Below, piece after piece: positions 34,466 through 46,544 of a stretch of DNA of 64,000 nt. A program made the position numbers and the translations under genes. Under the pieces are notes generated by a model. The model was not told the DNA's origin. It worked only from the letters and a program-made list of their open reading frames with translations, and did no database searches. Position 1 is the stretch's first letter. Each line of letters opens with the position of its first letter. This DNA comes from Molossus alvarezi (Eukaryota > Chordata > Mammalia > Chiroptera > Molossidae): positions 22,242,488 to 22,306,487 of the forward strand of contig CM073898.1 of assembly GCA_037176705.1 (NCBI GenBank), written 5' to 3'.

Positions 34466-35080
34466 CATTGTAATTAGCTACTTATTAATAATAGGAAAGG
34501 AGCAAAAGAAAGGCTAGACATTATAAGCATGTTCCCTGCAAAACTCTGGGGGAGGGATCCAAGAAAAGGAAGATAGACACATGCCCAGTAAAGTTGGGAT
34601 GACATAGGGAAGATATTTACCTGTCAATCACACCTGGGAACAGAGCTGGTCGGTCAGAATGGGCATGGCCAGTGCAGGCACGTGGACATTTGGGACATAT
34701 AATCTCTTAAACAAAGGAGTTTACTCTCTTGGTTCCTCTTGGCACTCTTGGCTCCTGGCTAACGCTTGGCTCCCAACATCCTTCTGTGTGGTCCATGGTC
34801 ATGTGGGCACCAGCATACAATGGACTATGGACTGCAGCTAGCCTGATGCTGTGTTGGACCTGGCTGCAATGTAGAATGGAAACTCTAGACACTGGCTCTG
34901 ATTTTAGCTTTACTGAAACCCCAGCTACAGGTCTTCTGTGACTGAACTAAGGGAAATGGGACTTTGGAAACCCAGGAATGTAATTCCATGGAGATAAAGC
35001 TTTCTACCATATTGCATCATTCCATGTGAGTCTCAGAAAATTCCTTTTTTTGGGATATTGCAAGGATCCCACTCCCATTA
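34466..35080 (+). mobile_element. Solo LTR of the same family, copy B
   Basis: It corresponds to 11017-11715 in the same order: 'agacattataagcatg', 'gatgacatagggaagat', 'acctgtcaatcacacctggg', TATA-like 'tataatct' (34698-34705), 'ggcttggctcc' region, poly(A)-signal position 'gataaagctttct' and 'tctcagaaaattcc'. It differs from copy A by many substitutions and gaps, so the two inserted independently or long ago. No internal retroviral genes. Confidence 0.75.
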
Positions 35081-35459
35081 GCAACTGGGGGAGATAAGAC
35101 ATATTTTTTCTAGTAACATTACCACTCAGTATGTTTTTTTAGTTTTGTTTTGTTTTTCCATTAGCAACAGATGTAACTGGGTGGGAAAGCTAATCTTCAG
35201 AAGCCAGAAGGAAGGTGGGAAGGAGGAAAAAACATGAACGGTGGAAGGTGTGTCTTAGAACTATAAATCCCCGTTATTAAGTTTTTGTAGTTATGGGTGG
35301 ATGTCCCATGCTCTGATCCCCATCCTCTACTCCTGTAGCTTTCTGTCCAACTACTGGGACAACTCTTCTTCATCATGACCACTGATAACCTCTACCTTGT
35401 TTCTCTATGTATTTCTCCTCTTGTCTTCACTGGACTCACCTTGCAGTTTTGAATCTATA
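35081..35459. other. Non-coding, no recognised feature
   Basis: Unique sequence. The start (to about 35110) may still be LTR. Confidence 0.35.
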
Positions 35460-35472
35460 ATTCATCACTCTT

Positions 35473-35670
35473 TTTTAAAACATATTTTCATTGATTTTTT
35501 TTTAAAAGAAAAGAAGGGAGAGAGAGATAGAAGCATGAATTTGAGAAACATCATTGGGCTGCCTCCTGCATGCCCCCTACTGGGGATCGAGCCTGCAACC
35601 TGGGTATATGCCCTGACCAGGAATCGATCCAAGATGATGCTCAATCCACTGAGCCACACTGGCTGGGCAT
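35473..35670 (-). mobile_element. Ves SINE, short-tail subtype
   Basis: Minus strand: 'gcccagccagtgtggctcag', 'cagggcatatacccaggttg', 'cagtagggggcatgcaggag'. Flanks 'attcatcactctt' (35460-35472) and 'actcatcattctt' (35671-35683) form a worn duplication (11 of 13). Confidence 0.93.
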
Positions 35671-35783
35671 ACTCATCATTCTTATGTCTCTTTTAGAACT
35701 CTAAATTTCCTTGTTAGTCAAGATTTTCAACACTCCCATCTTCTGATATATTACAGTACATCAATTTTCTCAGCATGAGTCAC

Positions 35784-36352
35784 TGTAGCAGATAAACTGG
35801 TGCTGAAGAAATGTACCCTGAAGAGGAGCAGAAGACACTACCCCCAAATGTACCTTTTTGGCAATAGGATTATTTTAGGCTGGTTATTTTTAAGAAACAG
35901 CAGACATAGGACAAGCTCTGAGAACTAAGGAAAAGTTACCTTTTTAAAGAGACATTTACATGTATAAGAAAAATCATTTGTAGAGTGTCTGCCTCTCTAC
36001 CAGGACAGGATGACTCTGAACCTATAGAAACTCTATCAATGGAGAAAGTAAGGATTTAAATCTGCCCAGCAACCTTACCCTTGTTTACTGTTCTCTTCCT
36101 GGTAATCTCCCATAACTGACATTCCTCACCCCCAACATCTTTCTTGTTTAGCTGTACATGTTATTCAAGGTGTTGGGTTGAGATGTTTTGAGGAGTTACT
36201 GAGTTTTCCTGGGAATCTCCCATAGGTACAAGAGGCATATTTAGTGTTAAACTTCTGTTTTTTTTACTCTTATTAATTTGTTTTTGTCTTACAGGGGTGT
36301 CTCAGCCAAGAATCTAGAAGAGTAGGGGAAAATTATTTTTCTTCCTCCACAG
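35784..36352 (+). mobile_element. Solo LTR, probably ERVL-like
   Basis: It starts 'tgtagcagataaactggtgc' and ends 'cttcctccaca', so it has TG...CA termini. Near the end 'gttaaacttctgttttttt', 'cttattaatttgtttttgtc' and 'ggggtgtctcagccaagaat' read like the U5 side of ERVL-class LTRs. Length is about 570 bp. No matching 5-bp duplication was seen. Confidence 0.55.
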
Positions 36353-36360
36353 GGGAAAGT

Positions 36361-36556
36361 ATTGAATATTTCACCATTAAGTATGATATAGATGCCTTTT
36401 CTCAGGTTGAGAAATCCTCCTGCATTCTGTTGAGTGTTTTTTATCTTGAAAGGGCTTTACAGTTTTTCAAATGTCTTTTTCTGCATCTATTGAAAGGATC
36501 GTGTGATTTTTGTCCTTTATTACTATAGTGCATTTTATTAATTGATTTTTACATGT
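36361..36556 (-). mobile_element. L1 ORF2 fragment
   Basis: 'ttcaccattaagtatgatat', 'tctttttctgcatctattga' and 'gtgatttttgtcctttatta' are reversed L1 ORF2 sequence. LTRs bound it on both sides. Confidence 0.9.
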
Positions 36557-36560
36557 AAAA

Positions 36561-36990
36561 ACTGTTCAAGAGAGAATGACAGGCTCATACTGGCATCACC
36601 TGTGCTGAAGCCTATGATACCGAATCTGGATTGAAGCCCTGGCTTATCTGTAGTTCCCACCTTCACCAGAAGTGTAACCTTAATCAGCCAGTTTGGAATT
36701 TTCTTGTCAACGCCAAACCCCATGGGAAGAAGAGCGATCTGCATAATGAAAACCTTGCTGATCTCTCCCTGACCCAAATAGTTCCTGGTCTAAAACTAAT
36801 CCTTTCTTCTCTTTTTCTAATAACTCCCCTGCTACACCTTTTTTCCTATAAAAATGTTCCATTTTGTCAAATCCTCGAGTGCTTCTCTACCTGCTAAATG
36901 AGATGCTACCTGATCCATGAATTGCCTAACAAAGTTGGTTAGATCTTCAAATGTATTTAATGGAATTGCACCTTTAACAATACACTTTTT
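36561..36990 (+). mobile_element. Solo LTR of a second ERV type
   Basis: It begins 'tgttcaagagagaatgacag'. A TATA box 'cctataaaaatgttcc' (about 36845) and 'ctacctgatccatgaattgc', 'gttggttagatcttcaaatg' and 'gaattgcacctttaacaa' follow, the arrangement of a class I ERV LTR. The expected poly(A) signal is mutated ('taacaaag'). Confidence 0.6.
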
Positions 36991-37094
36991 TTTATTGTTT
37001 TCCTTTTTTAACTGAAATATTCCTAACTCTAGTCCTTCTACATCATTTGCATCATCGGTTGATATTCTGTCCACCTTTCCAGGCACATTTCTCA

Positions 37095-37330
37095 TTCAAC
37101 CTCTTTCAAGAATCTCTGCTCCATAACAATTTGTATGATCCACCTGGTCCTTTCATGATTTCCATGTTATCTTTGTCATTCATGTGTGCATCATTTTTGT
37201 ATCACTTCACACTACATAATCCCATGTGTGTGCTATATAATTATTGTTCTTAGGGGCAAGGAACGCATTCCAGGCTTGTATTATGCCACAGTCTCCAGAA
37301 CAGTAATATGTACAGAGGAGAATACACAAG
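37095..37330 (+). mobile_element. L2 3' fragment
   Basis: 'gttcttaggggcaaggaacg' and 'cacagtctccagaacagtaa' resemble the L2 3' end. Upstream 'ccacctggtcctttcatgat' is consistent. Confidence 0.5.
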
Positions 37331-38506
37331 AAAGTTGTTCTCAAATGTATGTCAGATTGCAAGGAGTTTCCAGTTTTTTTTTGAGGCCAATCTTTTGATA
37401 ACTATGGCCCTAAAAGAGTTGATGTAATCACATTATAGTCAAAACATGCTAAATTCAAATTAACAACCAGATTTCCATTTTCATTGTCTTGTCATTTACT
37501 TGGGCTTTATATCGTCTTGATGTAAAGTTATGGCAGATATTTCAATATGTGGAAGCATATTTCTAGAACATTTTAACAGAAAATCTATTTAAAAAAATGT
37601 ATCCAAGTGGAAAAAGGCATTTTCAATTTTAACTCAAAGAGTTGTAAGTGTCAAACAATGTTAACATGACATATATCCCAGCTTTTAAACACTGAAGACA
37701 GTTTTATAACACTAAATTTAGCAGCGAAAAAACAACAACAAAACTTATCTATCAAGCTATGTACTCTCCGCACATGCTGCAGACCTAGTCCTCTTCTAAC
37801 TTGTTACTTTTTGAATGAGCTCCCTGCAATCCAGAAATTGCTTAGGATCAGCAAGAAACTTCACATCAATTACATTCTGTCTTTCAGGCTAAAGTGGGAG
37901 TGTCTGTTATATACCCAGTGGTGGAGATTTGTGGGACAGCCCGCCTAGAGGTTTTAGGGCCAAGGCCAGAGGTAATGCTGCCCTGTTCTGGCTGTGGTCC
38001 TAAGGATTATCTATCAGCACATGACTGCTTCTGCTTTTGAAGAGCAGCAAGTGACGAGATGAAGACGGGGATTCAGGGTGTGAGTCTCTGTTATAAGAAA
38101 AATCATTTTATAAAGTAAAGAACCACTTTATCCATTGTGTAGTCTCTGAGTTCTGATATTCACAGCCATTTAATTAAAAGATATTTAATGAGAACCCAGT
38201 AAGTATACAGGAATTTGCTAGATGTTGGGATGATTTGGGGGGAAATAGGTGAGAAAAAAATTAATCACAATCTATTCATTTTACCTCTTCAGGATTATTA
38301 AAGATAAAGGCAAAACATATATAGTATGTTTTCCTTCTCCCCCCCCCCCACCTGTAAAGACTTGTTTTAATCTTCTCTTGCTCAAGGCATGGACTAGACT
38401 GGACTGGGAGAAATTGACTGTGAGACACTGGAAGTCATTTTACCACTTGTGCTTAATTTAATCATGTGTAAAATGAGACATTGACTAACAGATCTTCAGG
38501 GTAATT
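37331..38506. other. 1.2 kb non-coding, no recognised feature
   Basis: Unique sequence. A C-run lies at about 38339-38350. Confidence 0.4.
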
Positions 38507-38605
38507 TTTTTTTTTTACTTGTTATTGAATTTATTGGGGTCACATTGGTTAATAAAAGGATATATGGTGATTTTTGTCTCTCAAGTTCTATAATTCTGCC
38601 TATGC
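38507..38605 (-). mobile_element. Very short L1 3' end
   Basis: A poly(T) is followed by 'gaatttattggggtcacatt' and 'ggttaataaaaggatatatg', the same reversed L1 3' terminus as at 13545. Confidence 0.75.
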
Positions 38606-38716
38606 TATTCACCCATTTACCCTGACAGTAAGTCAAGATAAGATTGTAACTACAAAGCATCATCAGAAGATGGTCAAATACTCATCCGAAGTGTGCTGTT
38701 GCAGTATTACTGAATA

Positions 38717-38890
38717 CAGTGGTCCTCCCTTACCCGAGGGGGAATATTTCCAAGACTCCCAGTGGATGGCTAAAATTGTGGATAGTAACAAGTTCTATAT
38801 ATACTATCCCCCCCCCCCCGACACACACACATGCACACCTTTCCATTTAAAGAAAGTACTATATGCCTTCTCTTTGCCATATTCAAATGC
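38717..38890 (+). mobile_element. Tigger/MER2-type element, 5' part
   Basis: 'cagtggtcctcccttacccg' preceded by TA, then 'gactcccagtggatggctaa', is the MER2 terminal inverted repeat and flank. The right part is lost. A C12 run (38808-38819) and a (CA)n tract are inside. Confidence 0.85.
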
Positions 38891-39978
38891 TTTCTGTGCA
38901 GGGTGGGCTTAACTAGTCCATCACTTTGGATTGATATTAGTAAGCATTCAGAGCTCCAGGTAAGAATTGTAGTTAGCAATATAAAGTCACCTGCAAAAAC
39001 AAAAATAATTTTTGGTTATTCTTATCTGTGTTTTTTTTTTTTTTCCTATGAAATAAATGATTTCATTTAAGCCTGACTAGATGTTAATGTAGAAATTTGG
39101 TGATAATGACTGTTTTTCTACAAATACATTTTCGGTATGTTATGAAATGGCCAATGGAAACTCAGGCAAATTTTTCTTGAAATGGATATATGTCATTAGC
39201 TTATCATAATGAATGGAGACAGTGAAGGAGAGGATACAGGAAAAGGGACTAAAATAAGAGTAGATGTATGCTCTGAATCCCATGGAGTCTAAACACCAAC
39301 TACTAGGAAGTAAATTTTAGTAAACCTAGATGATTTTTAAAAATCTGACAGCTCCCTACGAAATCTGATATTGACTACAGCTTGCCTCTGTGTGCTCGGG
39401 TGCTTTTATTGACTTTTCTATTCTGTGACTTGTGAAGCAGTACCAAAGTGATTGGATCAGTCTATTTTTCCTTTGGGATTATTGTTGGAATCTTGGAAAT
39501 CTTGCAGATTCAATGGTTACATTTCCAAAATTTTAGTGCTGACTTAACCAAGCAGGGGGTTACTGCTTTATGTAGTGTGGTTCCGGGGAAGAAAATAATT
39601 TACTGGAGCTAATATAAATAGTTTCAAAGTTATCTTCTAGTTTCTGTTAATGGAGCTTAAAACCCCAGAAAAAAAACACATGAAAATGGGTTGGGCCAGC
39701 TTGCAAGAGTGTGGTAATGAAGTCTCTGGCTTTGGTGTTGGTAATTTTTCTTCTCTTTGATCCACATGATTCTCCACTTCTTCCTGGCTTTCTTTAAACT
39801 AATTTTGCTAATTCTCACTGCCACCACACCTTGCTCTTTTCCCCTTGGAAAACACAAAAAAAGCTTTCTATGTTGTTTTTTTTAATGTATAATATGTTGT
39901 GAATTGATTCATTTAATAACTGACAAATATGAAGTCATGTGTCTTACTCATTTAAAGTGTATTATTATTATTGTTGTT
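38891..39978. other. 1.1 kb non-coding, no recognised feature
   Basis: Unique sequence. Confidence 0.4.
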
Positions 39979-39993
39979 ATTATTTTTAAAGTT

Positions 39994-40245
39994 TTGGTTA
40001 ATCTTCACCCAAGGATGATTTTTTTTTTTTTTTTAAATAGCATGGAAGGGAGGGAGAACAGGAGAGAGAGAAACATCAATGCGAGAGAGACACGTTGATT
40101 GGTTACCTCCTGCATGACCCCTACTGGGGTTGGGGATTGAACCTGTGACCCAGGTATGTGCCTTTGACCAGGAATAGAACCTGCCACCTCTTGGTCCACA
40201 GACCGATGCTCTAACTGCTGAGCCAAACTGACCAGGGCCATGATG
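39994..40245 (-). mobile_element. Ves SINE, long-tail subtype
   Basis: Minus strand: 'gccctggtcagtttggctca', the body, and 'catccttgggtgaagatta' at the 3' end. Flanks 'attatttttaaagtt' (39979-39993) and 'attatttttaagtt' (40246-40259) form the duplication. Confidence 0.92.
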
Positions 40246-40629
40246 ATTATTTTTAAGTTAACCTTGAAACAACTGTAAGATTTTATTTTTTTATGTTATT
40301 ATGAGTCTCCCTGAATTCTGCTTTTAGAGGTCACAGTTTTCACTTCTCTCCTTATCTTTTTATTTCCTTTTTCTTTTTCTTATCTTAGTCTGCTCCCAAA
40401 TCTAAGACTTTCTCTACTTATATTTTTTCCATATTTTGACCAATTCTTTAACAAACTAGTGAACATATAGTGCTTGCTCTCCATTGTACAGGATCATGTG
40501 TATGGGGGAATAAAATACAGTAAAAAATGGGTAAAATATGAGATTGACGATTTTGCCTGAACGAAATTCAAACTCAACCAAAACTACTGTACAATTATTT
40601 TCTTTGCATTTTTCCACCAAATTCTCTTT
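40246..40629. other. Non-coding, no recognised feature
   Basis: AT-rich unique sequence. Confidence 0.35.
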
Positions 40630-40948
40630 TTAAAAACCACTTTATTGAAGTATGATTGGCATACAAAAAATTATACATACTTAATGAATACAACTTGATG
40701 AGTGTGAAGATAAGTATATACCCGTGAAAGCATCATCACAATCAATGTCATAAATATACCCATCAATTCCAAGAACTTCCTCCTGCCCTCTTTATTTATT
40801 ATTATTACTGTGTATGTGTATGATAAGAACATCTACTATAAGGTCTAACTTCTTAGCAAAATTTTAAGTATGCAATACAGTATTAACTACAAGCACTGTG
40901 CTGCCCAGTAGATTGCTAGGACTTATTCATCTTGCATAACTAAACCTT
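40630..40948 (-). mobile_element. Old L1 3' UTR
   Basis: 'actttattgaagtatgattg', 'cccgtgaaagcatcatcaca', 'acaagcactgtgctgcccag' and 'aggacttattcatcttgcat' are a reversed L1M 3' UTR. Confidence 0.85.
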
Positions 40949-40949
40949 T

Positions 40950-41110
40950 GAATCCTTCAAGCAGCCCTATGAGATACATTTCAGTACCTTTGAACCTGGA
41001 TTTACAAATGAGGAAATAGAGACTTAGATTAAATAACTATCTCAAGTTCATAGGAGCTATTAAGTAATGTGTACATGCTGTAGGAACAGACAGTCCCAGG
41101 AACCTCACTG
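40950..41110 (-). mobile_element. MIR fragment
   Basis: 'gcagccctatgagatacatt', 'tttacaaatgaggaaataga', 'gacttagattaaataactat' is the reverse MIR core. Confidence 0.82.
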
Positions 41111-41634
41111 TGTCACAGTCCAAGTTGGACTGCAGTACTGGAAGCTCACAGACTTCAGGGACACCACGCAGAGGAAGAGAATGATGGCAGAGGCACAGGC
41201 GCTTAACTTCTTGATATGAAAGCAACATGTTTCAGTCTTTTGATCAGGACCCAGAGCTACTCCCATAGCTCCAGCCTCAGGCAAAGTGAGGTTGGGTACA
41301 CGGAAACCTCAATAACAACTAAATACTTCTGCCATGTAGTGAAACAAGTTAAATTCAGATGATTAAAATCCCAAAGCTCTTTCCACAGCATCACACTATG
41401 CTTTCTCCAATAACTTCCAGTTCAGTAATGCAGTTATATTTCAGGATTGCTTTAACAAATGCAAATTGAGATGCTTCTATCTAATGAACAAATTCACATA
41501 TGGTAATAATAACAATATACAGGGCATTATGTGTAAGTTTTTTTAAATTAACCTAACATTTTATGGTAAATTATTTTCTATGTATTTTCTCCAAAAATAT
41601 TTGAATGGACGTATCAATATTTATTAAAACATCT
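41111..41634. other. Non-coding, no recognised feature
   Basis: Unique sequence. Confidence 0.4.
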
Positions 41635-41870
41635 CTCTATTGTTGGTAATTTAAGTTTGCTCGGTATTTTGATTATTATAAGTAACTCTGTTATTGTGTT
41701 TTATGTATAGTTCCATAAATTTAGAATACTGATTTCAAGGAAATTTCTTGAATGGGAATTAGAGTCAAAGGATATTCACAACTTTAAGGTTTCTTACAAA
41801 TAGTACTAATTTGCTTCCCCAAAGTGTTGCCTCAGCTTGCACCTTATTAACTGTGGGTGAGAGTAGGCTT
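41635..41870 (-). mobile_element. Ancient L1 fragment
   Basis: 'gtttgctcggtattttgatt', 'gggaattagagtcaaaggat' and 'ttgcttccccaaagtgttgc' resemble a reversed old L1. Confidence 0.65.
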
Positions 41871-44034
41871 ATCATATTTTGGGGGAGAATTTGTGTATAC
41901 TTGGGACTTATTTGAAGGTGGGCCTCAATCCTGTTTCATAACTGAATCATTGTTTTATAATTATTTGAAGAAAGGTAACTTATTGCCCTTTTTATCATTG
42001 ATTTTTAATCACTTTCAACTACATTTCAAAATTCTATTCTTTCCTTCCTCGGATAATTTCCATGCCTGCCTTCAAGACTGACATCTTGGATCTCTTTGTT
42101 CCTCTTATCTGCTCCCTCAATTCATTCATTCATATCAATCACTCAGCCAGCCAATGTTATTCCTCCCCAGCCCCCTTATCTCTTGTCAGGCCCTGTCTCC
42201 TCATTTACTTTTTCTACTGAGATTCCAGATGTCAAGATATACTGAAATGGAGAGATTCTGGTCATGCAAAAATAAATACTGTTGCAAAGACAGACATGAG
42301 GTTTTTTGTTAGGAAGCAAGTGCATTGAGAATCTCCCAGATGAATTCCACACAGAGTGGAATTAAACAACAGAGCAAAACACCCATGATTGGATTATCAA
42401 TTTGCTTCTCTTTGTATCAGGTTAAATAGCACTTAAAGTTAATAGTTCAACCATTTAGATCATGTGTATGAGACACTGATAATGGAAAAAACTCTCAGGA
42501 ATGTCAAATTCATAAAGATGGGTCCTGTCTCAGGAGACTGACCTCTGTTTTACTCTAGAAGCTATATTACCAGGCTCCTGGCTTCTATTTTTCCATTTGT
42601 TTTATTTGATCAACATAAATGCAGCTTACCATAGCTGTTCTATTGATTTTTTGTTTTGTTTTGTTTTGTTTTTGGTAACAGATTTCAGGAGTACCCACAG
42701 ACAGAGGCAAAGACAGTTCCCTCTTAGGCTCTGATTGATGCATTCTTTTACCACTCATGACAAAGTGATAGATGCACTTAGTTAACTTTCTCCAAAATCA
42801 TTAATGCCACACTCACTGGTTGGCTACCCAGGGGCTGGTTAAATAGCTGTCATGCATTTGCTACCTGAAACACTAAAATTCTGAATTAAGGAGCCCATTA
42901 ATTTTCTTTTGAGATCAACTCCAAAGGATAGGTGTGAAATGCATAGTTGGAAAAGAAATAATAGAAAATACCATGGGCTTCAGAGAGACACTGGGTACTT
43001 CAAAATTACAACCTAAGCCTGAGATTAGAAAAAGAGAAAGAAAATGGATTTTCTCTGAATTTACACTTGGGAAATTATTTAAAATGCTAACAAGTTTTCT
43101 TGCAAGCCACAATTTAGATGTTGAGTTCTCTGGTGTATGTATGTAGCATCTACGTTTTAATCTTGAACCCACAAATAGACTCAAGCAGTCAGTGGCAAGC
43201 TTTTGTTTTAGAAAGTTTTCCTGGAAATGAGACAGGAATGGAGAATGTAGAAAACATACAGATTGAACTAAAAGGAAATAATTTCATAGTTACCAAAGGA
43301 ACCTAATGAATAAATAAGTAATGTTCTGGGAAAATGGGGAAAACGTTACTGACCTAGAAGAAATCCATCTATTACTAATGTTTTAGTGAAGCAACTTAAT
43401 AGTTCTCTTCTACATTTTACATCAATATTACTCACAGAGACTCTTTCAGCTATAATGAGATTTCCCCTTATGGAATAAAAGCTATGGTTTATCTTTCACT
43501 TTGAACCCAAGATAATTTCTCTTTTGTGGTTAATGAGGCAGTAACGAAAGTATAAGAACCAGTTAGTCAGTTGAATATCATGTAGCTTGAAAGCCTTAAA
43601 AATGCTGACTTGCTTTTTCTCCTCCTTTCTCCTGGTTTCTATGTTCAGTTAAAGAGCAAAGAATCTTTCCTTTATGTGGAGACATTTCTCATTTGTGGGG
43701 AGCTCACTTTTGCCTGGTAGCTTTGTTCCCGAAACAAATTACTAACAATGCCTTACCTCTGTCTTACTATGTCCACAGAGAAATGGCCAAGCAAACACAC
43801 ACAAACAACAAACACTTCTAAGTAGCAAGTCTCTTCCTCCACAGAGAGTTCATGTTTGTTCAAGGAATCAAGATCTAAAGGGAAGAGCTAGATTTTCTCT
43901 TTCTGTGTAGGGAAAGGGGGCAAGGGAAGGGAAGGAAACATTGTTTTAGCCCTGCCATTAAGAAATTTGCAAACTGGTGCAGGGAGGGGGTGAAGATGAT
44001 GGATGTGTACCAGAAAAATTAATTATTAAAAAGT
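41871..44034. other. 2.2 kb mostly unique non-coding sequence
   Basis: A (TTTTG)n tract lies at about 42650-42672. No gene recognised. Confidence 0.4.
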
Positions 44035-44420
44035 ATTCATCTATTGAACAAATATTTATTTTGCATTCATTCTATTCTAACTGAAGTTCTACAGTGTGGG
44101 GAAGACAATACTGAAGAAGACAGAACACAGAGCTATAACATTGTCCTGAGTTAGGAAATGAAAAATAAACTAAGACAGAAACGACTCCAGGGAGGAGATA
44201 CAGGCATGAAATAAACAAAAGAAGGAAACACGCAGGACAGTGACACTGTCAAGAGGTCCAGTGTAGGTGTATTTAGATACAGTGGTTTGGCAAGTCCTTG
44301 CATAGGAAATGGCTTTTGAGCAGAGACCTGAATGATGGGAAAGACTCAGTGATGTTTCAGCAGAAGAAACAGCAAGGCTAACGAACCTGAGGTGAAAACA
44401 AAGGTTGGGAATGGAAGGAA
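44035..44420 (+). repeat. Ancient mammalian interspersed repeat
   Basis: 'ttgaacaaatatttattttg', 'cttttgagcagagacctgaa', 'gcagaagaaacagcaaggct' and 'cctgaggtgaaaac' follow a common placental repeat. I cannot give its name. Confidence 0.55.
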
Positions 44421-45048
44421 ATGCAGTCGGGGCTCATTCCTGTGTGCATGTGGGTGAGGGGTGCGGAGGTGGTGACTTAGGCACTATCAGAAATGACTGA
44501 GATCCCCTTAGCCACCACAGTTCCCCAGTCAGTTCAGCTAATAGGTCGTGTCACACTCAAATGCCTCAGCTTTATGACCTGAGGTATTAGAATAATAACA
44601 TTGTATATCTCTTATAAAACCATTCTCTTTCTATTGATTTTTGTCCACAGAGATCATCATAGTGCTGTTATGATTTCCATTTAGTGCTTACTTGTTCTTA
44701 CTGGTTTGTTAAGCAATCAATACTCTTTGTCCGGCAAGCAGACTCCATCTTTAGCCCTCTCTCTTTGTGGTAGGCTGGAAGGGAGGGTCACTCTTGCATT
44801 AGGAAACAAATTGCTGTGGAAGTATAAGTAACAACACCATGTTTCCCTGGTACAGACTCGCAAACTGCATTGTTTATTTGGAAAGAACCACTTTTGCTTT
44901 CAGCCATTGCTCTGTAACATCCAGCGTTTCAAGTTGCACACGGCGGCCTGGCTGCCTTCAGAGGTGAGTCCTGTGTTTGGAGCAGGGAGCTGCCTTTACC
45001 TTTGGTAAACCAATCATAGATTTGCCTATTTATGGCCAAGTTTTGCTC
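44421..45048. other. Unique segment with splice-like signals
   Basis: It contains acceptor-like tracts at about 44640-44651 and 44891-44903 and a consensus donor 'gaggtgagt' at 44961-44969 (see findings). A faint MIR resemblance exists at about 44560-44620. Confidence 0.4.
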
Positions 45049-45061
45049 AATTACCCATTTT

Positions 45062-45283
45062 TTTAATTTATTTATTTGCTTTATTTATTTTAGAGAGAGA
45101 GAAAGGGAGATGGAGAGAGAGACAGAGACATCGATGAGAGAGAACATCAATTGGCTGCCTCTTGCATGCCCCTCACTGGGGATTGGGCCCACCACCTGGG
45201 CATGTGCCCTGACCGGGAATCGAACCAGTGACTTCTTGGTGCATGGGTTGACACTCAACCACTGAGCCAAACCTACCAGGCCA
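45062..45283 (-). mobile_element. Ves SINE, short-tail subtype
   Basis: Minus strand: 'ggcctggtaggtttggctca', 'gattcccggtcagggcacat', 'agtgaggggcatgcaagagg', CT stretch and A-rich end. The duplication 'aattacccatttt' (45049-45061) and 'aattacctatttt' (45284-45296) matches 12 of 13. Confidence 0.95.
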
Positions 45284-45296
45284 AATTACCTATTTT

Positions 45297-45754
45297 GAAA
45301 GGATAACCATTTACCTGAAAGTCTTTCCATGACACAAACATCTGTGATCACCATACATGATCACTGTTATCATGCATTATATAACTTGTATAAATGGACT
45401 GTGTGATTAAAAATGAATTATTTCACCTCATTCTGGAACCATCTTAAGAAACAATTTGTTCCTTTTCATGTCCAAGGGTTCATCAATATTGTTCATATGT
45501 TTTTGTATATTTGTCTGTCTTGACTGGGATATTAAATCACACAACAAAGATACCAGTAATAAATTTAAATCCTTATAATCACTAAAATTACAAATATTAT
45601 CTTAAATCTACATTTATAGCTAAAACTCAGCAAAGGCAGGCACATGGCTCAGGGCAGATGATATAATATTAACAGATGACAAGAGATAAGGACTATTCCA
45701 GCTCAATTAGATTCTATCTGCATTATTTCTTTGTGAATCATTCATTTGTTCTTT
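45297..45754. other. Non-coding, no recognised feature
   Basis: AT-rich unique sequence. Confidence 0.35.
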
Positions 45755-46095
45755 TAACCCATGTTTACTAAGTATTGATTATATTCTAAGAGGGATTTCA
45801 GGCACTTGTTATGTAAATAGCTACTACAGAAGGGACACAAGAAACAACTAAATAATTATACAGCAGTATTATAATTGCTACAGTAAAGCGATGTAGAAAG
45901 AAAATATACAATAAAAAGCAGCCTAAATCTGATGGTAGAGGTCAAATGACTCTCAGAGGAAGTAACTCTTAAAAAGATATTTGAAGCAGAAGTTTTCCTT
46001 TTACAATACAAGGTAGTTTTTCCCTGGGAGCGGAAGTAAAATATGCAAAGACACAAAGTCATTACTGAGCATGGTATACATGGGACAATTATAGA
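45755..46095 (+). repeat. Ancient mammalian interspersed repeat
   Basis: 'gtttactaagtattgattat', 'gacacaagaaacaactaaat', 'gactctcagaggaagtaact' repeat the wording seen at 44035-44420. Confidence 0.45.
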
Positions 46096-46544
46096 CATAG
46101 ATATCATAAAAATACTGGAAAACAATATTTTTCTAACATTATTCTAAAGATTAAAAAATAGTGCTTCTTTGGTAGTGAAACAAAAACATTTGGCCTTCTC
46201 AGTAGCAGAACATAAATGATCTGATAGAAGAAACAGAAATAGAAATAAATACTGAAAGAGCACAGTGAAATGAAACTCAACAAGATGAAGGAAAAGGAAG
46301 AGTGGCGAGAAAGGGAGGAAGGGAGATTGGGAGCCGCACAGGAGGGAGGAAAGCCAAAAATGCACATTACAGATGGGGACGCTGCAGAAGACCAAACTGT
46401 CCCTGAGAAGGAAGAGTAAGAAGTCAAGGAGGTAAAATGTTGATGGCACCACAAAGAAATGTGGAGGTCAAGGAACACATTTAGATACATTTTGTCAATA
46501 TAATAACATTACACTATAAAAAAAGAACAACAACTTATGCTTGT
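46096..46544. other. Purine-rich non-coding sequence
   Basis: The plus strand is A/G-rich, which leaves long minus-strand frames (128 codons at 46104-46490, 102 at 46144-46452) full of F, S and L. These have no domain and I do not call them genes. Confidence 0.45.

Noticed and set aside
11017..35080. A full provirus bounded by the two related LTRs
   Set aside because: They are 23 kb apart, considerably diverged, and the sequence between contains ordinary host repeats with no gag, pol or env.
36832..37095. 87-codon minus-strand frame across an LTR end
   Set aside because: Antisense to an LTR, with a lysine-rich low-complexity centre; no support as a gene.
46104..46490. 128-codon minus-strand frame rich in F, S, L and C
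   Set aside because: The opposite strand is purine-rich, which removes stops. Overlapping frames have the same composition and no motif is visible.
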